Assembly (NCBI GenBank): GCA_026260175.1
Contig: JAKCWW010002277.1
Location: forward strand, 29,260 to 59,529
Direction of reading: 5' to 3'
From: Reticulitermes lucifugus
Lineage: Eukaryota; Arthropoda; Insecta; Blattodea; Rhinotermitidae
Length of the DNA: 30,270 nucleotides
Part shown: in pieces, positions 10,510 to 19,239 of the stretch
Layout of the letters: every line of letters starts with the position of its first letter
Position numbering within the stretch: position 1 is the stretch's first letter
The notes under the pieces: model-generated
What the model saw: only the letters and a program-made list of their open reading frames with translations
The model's database searches: none
What the model was told of the DNA's origin: nothing
Made by a program: the position numbers and the translations under genes

Positions 10510-11215
10510 TTGGATACCGACTATAAGGGGTACACAAAATTCATATACTTGCAACATTGTTCCGAAACCCTAGTATCACCGTGTTACTCCTTTGATAACA
10601 TAGTCCATGAAGAGTTTCGCAATAAATTTAGATGATATTATGATCCGTTTATTATGTTCATTATTTATGGTTAACGTCGTAAGGGGTGAGGAAAACATCT
10701 TGTATGAGCCATTTGTTGTGCTGGATAAGCGATACTGTGCACATATTTGCGCAGTAAGCAGATGTAATTGCTTCTTTGGTCTTAGAATTGGTTAAATTTC
10801 CACTCGTTAGCAAACAGAGTGGTGCACAGTAATTTTGTCATAGTGTGCTTGCGCAAGAGAAGGTGCTGATAAAATCGCTGTAAGGATTGTTTAACACTCC
10901 CTTTTTTTTATAACATCTTGTCGTCGGGCTTTGTGGTAGGTGTAGTCTTCATTACGTCGAACATAGTAAACGCGACTTCCGCTTTTTTACAAACTCTCAG
11001 AAACTTGCTGACTAATCTTCGTGGTCAGAGAAGAGGCATATTATATTATTTTATTTATAATTGGTGGAGCTGTTAATTTAATACAGCTTAGTAGATTCAA
11101 GTCCTTGAGCCATTTGAAGGATGATGAGGTTTTCCCTTGGCATTGGAGGTAAAATTACATGTATTTTTAACATCAGTACTGTATCGAAGTGAGTAATTAG
11201 GCAACCTAGATCGTC
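10510..11215. other. No recognisable feature
   Basis: Single-copy-looking AT-rich DNA. The open frame at 10607-10795 begins plausibly but has no recognisable domain and no supporting context. Confidence 0.5.
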
Positions 11216-11219
11216 TAGA

Positions 11220-12252
11220 CTACTATTTCTCAATCTTTCTGGCACCGCGGACCACTTACAAAGTCTCAGTCATGCTGCGGACCCCCTCCTCAAAATTACG
11301 GTGCCCTTGTTTTCACTTCAGTGAACACGGTTTCGGAAAGGTTGGTCTTGGCCGCAGACAGTCACTTTGTGTAATGAGATATCCCGTCTCATTTGATAGA
11401 ACTGCAGACGAAATTTGCTTCTGATCTATCCTTGTGCGAAAGAAATGTCTGCTGTTGTTCGATCAGTGAATTAACGGAAGTTGCCTAATCAGCGCACTGA
11501 GTCAATTGATTGTCTCGGTCACACCAGATTCAAAAGAATCAATGAAATGTTATTTATTTATAGCATGACGTTCTTCACTTGGCCACTTGACCGTTCGGGT
11601 AGGTGTAATTAGTAAATACAGTAGTTTATGATTAGCTAATTAAGTTAGAAACTGCCCAGTGTTAGATTAAGCAAAGCTGACAAAAAAGCAGACTACTAGA
11701 AGCAACCCTCAGACATTTCAGCCCGGTCAACATCTTCATTTTCTTCACTGATTAGGTGGTGTAATGTTTGTAACATGCCGAATATCTTCATTCCAACCAG
11801 AACTTTTTCTTGCTCGTTTTCATTGTCAGTCCGAACTGTGTTTGACTCTCTACTTCATTTATTCAGTCTGTTTAGTCTTTCAATTTCTTGTACGTTGTAA
11901 TATCTGAACCTGTTGTATCAGCATTAAATTTTACGTTCATTATTCATATTACCGAAATCAGCTTCCGAAAGATTCACTATGGTCTCAAGTCGTTTGTATT
12001 TTCCGAGTAGATTTCCCGCCAAAATCCTCGACTTTTTGTTTCTGGCGTTACGATAGAAATTCAGTCAGCCATAACCACCTTCAAAACAAACGAAGACAAA
12101 ACTTCAGTTCAAAAGTTCTGGACGAAGGTATAGCGATTTAGGATTGTACGTTTTCTGGAGTTTGTTCATCGTGTTATTCATACAAGAATGCGACTGTGAT
12201 GTTTAATTTTTATAGGGCTAGGTGTGGTCCAGGGTTTGAGAACAGCTCCTGT
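11220..12252. mobile_element. hAT-like non-autonomous DNA transposon
   Basis: The left end reads TTTCTCAATCTTTCTGGCAC followed by CGCGGACC, and the right end contains GGTCCAGGGTTTGAGAACAG. In opposite orientation these are the conserved TTCTCAA...GGACC terminal inverted repeats found on many animal hAT elements. The interior of about 1 kb shows no frame resembling a hAT transposase, so this is a deletion derivative or MITE. An 8-bp target duplication is not evident at the boundaries I chose (11212-11219 versus 12252 onward), so the ends may be off by a few bases or the copy is old. Confidence 0.65.
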
Positions 12253-12382
12253 CGGACCCAACTCACTCAGTAGGTACCAACCCCTCCCCGCCAACCTTTC
12301 TGCTGAGAAAGGAAACATCTAATTATTGGAATGCTGTGCACACAATTAAAGCTCATGGAGCAGTGGAGGCATAGCTCCATTC

Positions 12383-12520
12383 ATTCTTAACGCCTGCACT
12401 AGATGGAAGTGGGTGTTCGGCTTCACGCTCCGTTCGTTCTATCCTCGGGGAAAGAGTACTCTGTACCCATTGCATAGGAGGCTCGACGGGCTCAGTAACT
12501 CTGTTTGCAGGCTGTTTCGG
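12383..12520 (+). repeat. Dispersed repeat family A, copy 1
   Basis: It begins CCATTCATTCTTAACG, continues with GCACTAGATGGAAGTGGGTG and GGCTTCACGC, and then has GGGGAAAGAGTAC and CCCATTGCATAGGAGG. The same order of blocks occurs at 12675 and 14015 on this strand and, for the first part, at 22610 and 27293 on the other. It is probably a SINE or a retroelement tail; I cannot name it. Confidence 0.6.
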
Positions 12521-12586
12521 CTGTCGGCCATCATTATTATTAGTCACTTCCACATGTATGGCTTGTACTGTAGTGTTAAGGTGGCA

Positions 12587-12614
12587 CTGATGATATCTGA
12601 CCGTAAGCCGAAAC
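12587..12614 (+). ncRNA. Possible hammerhead-like motif
   Basis: A perfect CTGATGA and a downstream CGAAAC are separated by 16 nt (TATCTGACCGTAAGCC). The spacing resembles a hammerhead core, but the intervening bases do not form a good stem II, so this may be chance or a badly decayed copy. Confidence 0.2.
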
Positions 12615-12674
12615 GCATCTGCAAGGGAAGTTCTAAAAATGTAAAGTTGAAGGGACGGGAGGTACAGCGCCACG

Positions 12675-12800
12675 TATTCTCAGCCTCGACACTAGATGGA
12701 CGTGAGTCTTACCCCTCTGCCGTTGTACCACCGGGAAAAGAGCAAGTAGTACCAATGGACTAGGAGGTTGGGTGGGCCCCACTGCCGGTCTGGTTATTTT
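12675..12800 (+). repeat. Dispersed repeat family A, copy 2
   Basis: This carries CGACACTAGATGGACGTGAG, then ACCCCTCTGCCG, GGGAAAAGAGCAAGTAGTAC and CCAATGGACTAGGAGG. It follows copy 1 in direct orientation about 290 bp away. Confidence 0.6.
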
Positions 12801-12819
12801 GGCGAGTAGAACAATCACT

Positions 12820-13105
12820 CAACCATGCAAAGTTATAAAAGGTGCTATGCAGATGGACAGTAGCAAGCGACAGACATCATAGTACACAGAAGTGCATTCA
12901 AGTAAGTGTTACTGATAGTTCGTCTCGGAGCAGAGACGTTACTCGCGGGATTTAATGTTTGCAGTGCTGAGAATGCAGTTTCGGGTAGAAGGTTAACCTT
13001 TAAAGACGAAACCTAGCTTAATTAGGCACATATTTAAACATTCAGTTCGTACTGCTTACAGTAAACACTCTCCGCCTCGGTGAAATGCACTATATGGGCA
13101 GAACG
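12820..13105. other. No recognisable feature
   Basis: Nothing beyond ordinary AT-rich sequence is visible between family A copy 2 and the family B motif. Confidence 0.45.
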
Positions 13106-13110
13106 TAAAA

Positions 13111-13160
13111 TTTGTTAGTGTTAAACCTGGTTGTGCATAAAGTAACCACTGAGCTTTAAA
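13111..13160 (+). repeat. Dispersed family B motif, copy 3
   Basis: GTGTTAAACCT precedes GGTTGTGCATAAAGTAACCA, then CTGAGCTTTAAAGG. GGTT pairs with AACC. The trailing ACCACTGAGCTTTAA matches copy 1 except for one base. Confidence 0.45.
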
Positions 13161-13164
13161 GGAT

Positions 13165-14010
13165 TAAGGGTAGTCAGTGGAGGTAGTAAAGGTAACTTTA
13201 ACGACCAAATGTGACAAGTACGCAGCAGAAGGCAGTTGATGTATTTTCCACCAAGCTTCAAGAGTAGACACGCTGGATTCCAAATGTGAAGGTTCCCAGA
13301 AGTCACTGACACTGTATCCTAAACAAATGAGTAAAAATAGCAATATTTGGAAGCAGTATATCTCCATCATCGGTGTGAGAACATGGTAGTTAAAGGAAAA
13401 TAAACACATGTGAAAATCAGTTCTTGTCAGCCGAAGTCTATATTTGAGTTGTTTCAACTACATTAACATTAGCTACACTGGCGCGTAATCCGGCTGTATT
13501 GTGAATGTTACAGCAGAGACGTGGGAAGAAGACGTCAGCTTTCTGTCCACAAACGTCTTGTAATTACATGGCCGCTCTATGCAGACACTTTTTGTTGAAC
13601 TTTTTGAACGTGGATAATTTCTTTTAAATCTGTGAGCGCTTCTGTTAGAACTGTTTACATAGGCGACAAAAGATTCCGTCGTCCTTGTATACCGTAGCTG
13701 CTTTATACTTATTTAAGAAGCGTTCATACAAAGCACCATCGAAATAAGCAGCACAAATAACTGGAAGAAGAAAGCGAGATGTAGGCCTACATGAAGGAAG
13801 AAATTGCTACCGAAATATTAAATAGGACGGAGAAAGATAAATATAATACAAAATTAAAATACGATATGAAGTTGGGCTGCCCTTGTGCCCAAGTACCATG
13901 CTAGGAAGGCGTACTAGAGCGAATGGGTTTAAGGTTCCTTGAGCTATCTCAGCTCATTTAAAGTAAAGGTAAATTTGTTCGTGTGCACAGTGAAGGCATA
14001 TGCGAGAGTG
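13165..14010. other. No recognisable feature
   Basis: Overlapping short frames on the minus strand (13121-13457) have no recognisable domains. One TAGGCCTA word lies at 13782. Confidence 0.5.
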
Positions 14011-14014
14011 GGGT

Positions 14015-14225
14015 GCAGCTGGGCTTATTCTGAATTTCGACATTAGGTGGGGGTGAGTGGTCAGATTCACGCCCGACCGCTTTACCTCTCTGGAAAAAAT
14101 ACCGCGTAACCATTGAATAGGAGGGCGGGTGGATTTCAGCCCGTTTCGACGACTGGACAATAGTTAAATTTTCCAGTCGGGAATAGAAGCACGATTCGTC
14201 GGACATCGAGCCCGTAACCTGGTTG
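14015..14225 (+). repeat. Dispersed repeat family A, copy 3 (longest)
   Basis: The blocks TTCTGAATTTCGACATTAGG, GGGGGTGAGTGG, AGATTCACGCCCGACC, TACCTCTCTGG, AACCATTGAATAGGAGGGCG and GGTGGATTTCAGCCCG appear in the family order. Beyond them the copy extends through GGACATCGAGCCCGTAACC, giving the best view of the 3' part. It ends next to the microsatellite tail of the LINE at 14237. Confidence 0.6.
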
Positions 14226-14236
14226 CTATAACAGCT

Positions 14237-14253
14237 CATTCATTCATTCATTC
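14237..14253. repeat. (ATTC)n tail of the adjacent LINE
   Basis: Four CATT/ATTC units directly follow the LINE stop codon on the minus strand, as expected for the short tandem repeat that ends several LINE clades. Confidence 0.8.
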
Positions 14254-14586
14254 TGTAGTCTGTCTTACGACAGGTGCATAGCCTCTTTCAAAGCGAGTTC
14301 TTCACAATGTGCGATCTAGTGCTTCCTCTTTCAATTTCCAGTATCTTCACTTTTCCTTAAGGTCATCCAGTNNNNNNNNNNNNNNNNNNNNNNNNNNNNN
14401 NNNNNNNNNNNNNNNNNNNNNNNNNNNNNNNNNNNNNNNNNNNNNNNNNNNNNNNNNNNNNNNNNNNNNNNNNNNNNNNNNNNNNNACCACATTTCAAAA
14501 CTTTCCAGATACTTCTGATCTACTTTCCGAAGTATCCACGTTTCAGCACTATATAAAGCTATGCTCTAAATGTAGCACTTCACTAG
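14248..14586 (-). pseudogene. LINE reverse transcriptase C-terminus, broken by N gap
   Basis: Translated on the minus strand, the part before the gap (14586-14487) reads LVKCYI-stop-SIALYSAETW and then LRKVDQKYLESFEMWC. The part after it (14371-14248) reads LDDLKEK-stop-RYWKLKEEALDRTL and, after another stop, RTRFERGYAPVVRQTTE and the natural stop. These blocks are the recognisable C-terminal end of a non-LTR retrotransposon ORF common in insects. At least two in-frame stops are TGA where a TGG tryptophan would be expected, consistent with decay by G-to-A change. The copy is 5'-truncated near 14586 and ends in a short (GAAT)n tail. The 115-base N gap falls inside it. Clade is not assigned. 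Confidence 0.75.
14372..14486. other. Assembly gap (115 N)
   Basis: A run of N from 14372 to 14486 lies within a LINE copy, so the assembler probably failed on a repeat. The stated length may not be the true length. Confidence 0.99.
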
Positions 14587-14589
14587 GTG

Positions 14590-14885
14590 GAGATACCAAT
14601 AAAGGGGTATACCAGCTACGCTGCCCCGAACCCTAAATAGGAAAGCGACTGGTTGCAGGAGGGCGAAGCAAGAGGAATGGTGCAGGAGGAAGAATAAGCA
14701 AAGGGAATGCACTTCAGTGTGTTTACAGTGCCATGCCCATTGAAGCGAATATGAGGCGTGAAATGAGAACGGTTTCGTCATTCTTTTGCTTCTGCATGGC
14801 GTCTGAAGGCTAGTTGTTACTTCTGTTTACGTGTTGTTTTTCTATGTGGTTCTATACTTTTAAGACTTTTTCCCAGTACGTATCC
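14590..14885. other. No recognisable gene
   Basis: The minus-strand frame at 14566-14781 merely runs on from the LINE remnant into non-homologous sequence. Confidence 0.5.
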
Positions 14886-14890
14886 TCGTT

Positions 14891-14944
14891 TCTATTACAC
14901 GCGTCAACTTTAGAACTTAGTTCTAAGTTGGCACGTATAATAGA
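14891..14944. repeat. 54-bp near-perfect palindrome
   Basis: TCTATTACACGCGTCAACTT at the left pairs with AAGTTGGCACGTATAATAGA at the right, with three mismatched positions and a one-base bulge. The centre is AGAACTTAGTTCT, itself almost self-complementary. Weaker pairing continues outward: TGTTTACGTGTTG near 14828 corresponds to TGTTTACATCTGTTG read on the other strand near 14980. The whole may therefore be a foldback element of about 150 bp. Confidence 0.75.
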
Positions 14945-15186
14945 ACCGCATATGAAACAAAATCGTCAACAGATGTAAACATCTCGCTCCGAGTAATATT
15001 TAACCAGGAAAGCATAGCTACATGGAGACAAGATGGGATACGAAAAAAAATCCTCTAGTGACAATGTAAACAACGGAATCACATACCTCGCGCGTCTACA
15101 CAGACGTAGCCAACAAAGAAGAAGGAAAAAATAAAACTTAGAAATATTTACTAATTTAATTAATAATCAGCGCTGTAATGAATAAT

Positions 15187-15293
15187 CCCTTTTTTAATTT
15201 TTTACCTTTAATTTTTAATTCCAACGTAATCGTTTATATGTATGAAAATTTAAGCTTATTTAATTGGAATTAAAAATACCTAAAGTAAAAGGG
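15187..15293. mobile_element. Small AT-rich foldback element
   Basis: The left arm (15187-15224) and right arm (15264-15293) form an inverted repeat. The inner ATTTTTAATTCCAA is perfect over 14 bp and the outer CCCTTTT is also perfect, with a gapped middle. The loop is about 40 bp. It resembles a miniature inverted-repeat element, but no target duplication is clear. Confidence 0.6.
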
Positions 15294-16430
15294 TGCGACA
15301 ATATGGGTAGTGTCCAGGTTGCAAAGCTCTGAACCCGCCTCAATAGTGTGTTATACGTACGCAGAAAGATTCTTTAAGTGATTCAAACTTCTTTCCGTTG
15401 CAGAATTTCGAATCTGCACTAATTTTTGAACATTCAGCTCACTGTCCATTATTTTTACCGATTGATTAATGGACTTGAAGGTGGCTAAGCTGCACTGTTA
15501 TTTGCAACTATGTAAACATTAGATTAAACCACACTTTAAACTAGAACAACGCCTCATATGTAAGACGGTGGTGCCATTTCCTATAAGGTTACTTCGTACT
15601 ATAAAATTATTAAACCGTCACTGCTCGGATCTCATAGTCTCCTTGTTAGCAGGAGCTTCAGCTTGCTGGAAGGCGTTGTGTTTATTGTTTGATACATTTA
15701 TGAACAGTTGGCGCCAATATTCAAAATATTCTTAATCCTGTTTTTTTCATAGTCTTAATCACTTTCTGTAAATTAGTACGCGTATTTGTTGTGAATAATA
15801 CTTCTTGTGAAAGAATAAGGAAAAATGGCATCAACTGAGCGAAGTTCCTCCACAACTGCTTTATCCGCGATGAATCTCATACGAGGGTAAGATTTGTAGG
15901 CCTAAACATGAAGTTCCCAGTACGGGATACGAAAGCTAATATGGCAACGTATGCAACCGTGCAAGTCCGCCACAATGATCCCACCTAGTGTAGTGGAGTG
16001 GAAACGGTGGTTACTTTACAGCTGGTCACGATTTGTAGATCATAGAACAAATGACGTATATACAAGAACTACTTCCCGCAACTTGATCTAGCATGTCCTT
16101 ATTCGGACGTCTTTACTTAACGTCATTGCTGACTTGTAACAGACCTACCTTTACGGCCGTTGTAGCAGAGGGGGTCAAGTTTTCTGACATTCCTTCCCCT
16201 GAAGTGTCTATGATGACTCGGAAAAAGAATGTTTTTGTCATACTCGGTTTTGAAACGCGAACTTTTATATAAACGCCGTATTTTGTTTGTGAATGGTTGT
16301 AATAAAAGGAGGTAGTTCTTAAGTCTTTTACTTAGCTCGCCCCGTTATAAAATCGTGTCTGCTTTTGAGAATAGTCCCTGCTTCCGTCATAAGAACACGG
16401 ATGTTACATGAGCGGAATTTTAACTTTTCT
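15294..16430. other. No recognisable feature
   Basis: One TAGGCCTA word (15897) and nothing else I can support. Confidence 0.5.
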
Positions 16431-16534
16431 TCACAGGTCACAAGCCGAAATCCCACGCTCGGAATACCTGAATATTTTCTCAGGGGAATGGATCACACCT
16501 CTAGCAAATAGTAGCACGGAGATTGTGGAGGCGC

Positions 16535-16632
16535 CGTGAGTTGAAAGGGGTGGACTCGACCCATTAGTCCGTTCCCACCAGCACCACCCTCGTGACACAA
16601 CTGACGCTAACCAGGGCGCTAACAAGGCGGTG
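16535..16632 (-). mobile_element. Possible tRNA-like SINE head
   Basis: On the minus strand a GTTAGCGCCCTGGTTAGCG segment resembles an A box, and GGGTCGAGTCCACCC resembles a B box with a pairing arm. The spacing is roughly that of a tRNA. No matching second copy is in the window and no poly(A) end was found, so the call is weak. Confidence 0.3.
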
Positions 16633-16639
16633 AGGGAGA

Positions 16640-17605
16640 GTCGCCGTCTATGTAACGCCGACGAGCTGTACTGATTCTACAGAGAAACTGAATGGGGAGC
16701 GATGATCCGGTGTGGGCCTGTGTGCCGTTGGACCTGTCACTACTTTCTGACACTTTAAAGAATAAAGTAATCTAAGTTATATGTAAAAATACATTTCCTA
16801 TCCCATAGTAAACACAGTCCTTATAAAGTCCAGCTCGTTAAGTGTGTATCATTAATACTTGTTGTTTATTGTGAGAATCATACACAAACACAGATGCACC
16901 GTGAGAGCAGAATCCAGAGTTTCCTTTAAAGTCAAACACGATTGTACATAATGGTAACGACTGAACTTAACGGAGTTTTAACATTCAGAAAAATTTCAGT
17001 GCAGTAGGATCCTTCTTGTAACAGTGACGGTCAGTCAGATGGACAAGGTATTCCACGCCATTTTTGGATCTCAAGTGTCATTGCCGTGTAATGTAGCCTG
17101 CATCTGCATCCTATCCTGAGCCAGTGTAATCCAGTCAGCTCCTTACCTAAGGCCCATTAGGTTTCCTGTTCAAAATATGGTATGCATTTCTTTATCTCCA
17201 ACATCCATTCTGCTTGCCCCGCTTATCTAATTTACTTTAATTAACCTGCGCTACTATTCAAAGTTCCAGATATCACGGAAGTTTTCCGGTTGGCTGTTTC
17301 GTGCCAAGACTCCCTCAAGTCCGAGCTGCTTTGTGGCATTTAACATGATTACTTAGCGTGAGGAGTTTAGTCTGTCCGTGCCCAGTCCCTAGCTGGAGGA
17401 GCAGCTCCCGTAATTAATTCGGCGAGTTTAAGGCAAAATTCATTGCAGCCCTGTGTAAGCCGGTAACTTCGTTGTTGATTATAGATGTCACGAAATGTAG
17501 GGTAGTTTAGGAAAATATTAGGGATGTAGGTGATAGCAGCACTTTCCTTTGATCTGTAACCTAATATAGTTCTGTTGAGTAGTGTGCTTGAGATGAGAGC
17601 TCAGA
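16640..17605. other. No recognisable feature
   Basis: Ordinary AT-rich sequence. No coding signal or repeat end was recognised before the LINE fragment. Confidence 0.5.
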
Positions 17606-17608
17606 GCT

Positions 17609-18262
17609 CATACATCTTATGAAAGTGTAGCAGAGTTCAAATATTTGGGGACGACACTAACATATTAAAACCGCATACTTGAAGCAGTTAAGAGCAGTTT
17701 AAATTCGGGGAAGTCCTGCTATTGTCCGGTCTAGAATCTTTTGTCTTCCCATTTGATATATAGAGAAACAGATTAAAATATACGGAACTCTAATTCTAAC
17801 CGTTGTATTGTGTGGGTGTGAAACTTGGTCTTAAACGTGAAGGAAAGAATGTTAGTTGAGAGTATTCGAGAATGGGGTGCCAATTAACGTGTTTGGGACT
17901 AAGATGGTGGAAGGAACAAGAGTATGAGGAAAATGTATAATGATCAGTTTCATGATTTGTGCTCCTCACCAATTGATGATATCAAGAAGGATGAAGTGAC
18001 CGAGGCATGTGAAACGTATGGGGGCGAAGGGAAATACTGTATATACAGGATTTGGTGGAGAGACCTGAAGAAAAGAGACCATTTGGAAGACGGCGTATTT
18101 GGGAGTTTGGAATTAAAACGGGTCTTAAAGAAAGAGGCTGGAGGGACGTGAACTGGATTCATGTGGTTCAGGACCGGGTCAGAAAATGCGGAAAATTTCT
18201 TGAGTAGCTGAGGAACTGTTAGCGTTTGAAGGACTTGGCTTCATTGAGGGTGTGAGCGAGCG
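17609..18262 (+). pseudogene. LINE reverse transcriptase C-terminal remnant
   Basis: Conserved blocks appear in order but in shifting frames: SYESVAEFKYLGTTLT at 17615, SGNSCYCPV-type near 17710, LILTVVLCGCETWS near 17790-17835, a frame from 17924 with YNDQFHDLCSSPIDDIKKDE, a degraded segment near 18005-18110, and GKFLE followed by a LRNC-type end near 18190. These match the C-terminal end of a LINE ORF that is abundant in insects. Many frameshifts and stops show a long-dead copy. It is truncated at its 5' end and closes with a tandem-repeat tail. Confidence 0.75.
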
Positions 18263-18301
18263 AGTGAGTGAGTGAGGTAGATAGGTAGGTAGGTAGGTAG
18301 G
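18251..18301. repeat. (GTGA)n and (GTAG)n microsatellite
   Basis: A GAGT/GTGA tract (about 18251-18276) passes into GTAG units (about 18276-18301). It directly follows the LINE remnant and is probably its expanded 3' tail. Confidence 0.85.
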
Positions 18302-18320
18302 GTGTTACGGTGGTTGGTAT

Positions 18321-18603
18321 CAGGACCGACCCGAGACATACTGGCGCCCCCAGGCAGGCTAATAATTTGGCACCCTGTCAAACCGATATTCTTTAAACCT
18401 TTTCGGCCTAAGGAAAGGGCAGGCGAAAATTTTTGAGGGCGCGTGCACAAATTGTGGATAATTTGCGGATAAATTCTTTCGCGTGTGGAAACCTGAGTTT
18501 ACTAGCACCATATTTCCGATTATTTCAGTGACGTCTTAGCGCCCCGTATAGGTTGACACCCCGGGCAGCTGCCCGGCTGGCCCTCTTAGTCTGACCCTCG
18601 TGG
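18321..18603. mobile_element. Possible MITE with GC-rich terminal repeats
   Basis: The left end is CAGGACCGACCCGAGACATA, then CTGGCGCCCCCAGGCAGG. The right end, read inward on the minus strand, is AGGGTCAGACTAAGAGGGCC, then AGCCGGGCAGCTGCCCGGGG. Both follow the CAGGGYCRRCC...GGCGCCC pattern seen at the ends of several DNA transposon groups. The flanks GTTGGTAT and GGTAGGTA are similar but not identical. There is no coding capacity. The terminal repeats are only partly complementary. Confidence 0.4.
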
Positions 18604-18652
18604 GTAGGTAATGCTGTTGGTGTTGGCAGGTCTGTTGAATTCTATCAAAGCT

Positions 18653-18770
18653 TAGCTTTCACTAATGGGCCAAAATGAGTAATGATTATCAGCTCTATCT
18701 AATGGGCCCAACAAAGTAGGCATACTGATGAAGAGTAGCTTTATCTATTGGACGTAACTGAGTAGGCTTC
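18653..18770. repeat. Degenerate tandem repeat, three units
   Basis: Units beginning TAGCTTTCACTAATGGGCC, CAGCTCTATCTAATGGGCC and TAGCTTTATCTATTGGACG start at 18653, 18690 and 18736, each followed by an AGTA or AGTAGGC block. A C10 run follows at 18773-18782. Confidence 0.55.
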
Positions 18771-19239
18771 TTCCCCCCCCCCTACCAGAGAATGGAGACA
18801 ACCAGTCTTCGAAACGTCGTGTTCTTAGAACGTTATCAGACAATGGACAGAGTCCTATTGGAGTACCATAGTAATACCAGTTAAGGGTGATATAGGGTAA
18901 ACCGTATAGTGGTTCGCACTATTAAGCCACCTTTCTTCGTTCTTTTCTGACTGTACATACCACTGTGATGTTATGACTTATTTTGACCATGGAATTATTG
19001 GCACTCACTACAGTGACATAATTAAGGATGTTATGGCTATTCAGAATCATCCAGAGCCATGTCAGGGGAACTGTCTACGTACTGAAAACGTGACAGTCAT
19101 AGTCTTCAGGTATGTGCATTTTGTGAGTAGGCCCTATGTGGAACGAATTTCTTATGGAAAAGTTTGTTGCATAATGAGCACGCTGTGTCCGTCAGTTTAA
19201 CACTGTCATTGCATTTAAAACACATTCCCCTTTTATCTT

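Noticed and set aside
12353..12818. Overlapping 61- to 116-residue frames on both strands
   Set aside because: They coincide with two copies of dispersed repeat family A; the translation has no domain.
14309..14518. Open frame spanning the N run
   Set aside because: It is open only because N codons are not stops; the flanking sequence codes for a LINE on the other strand.
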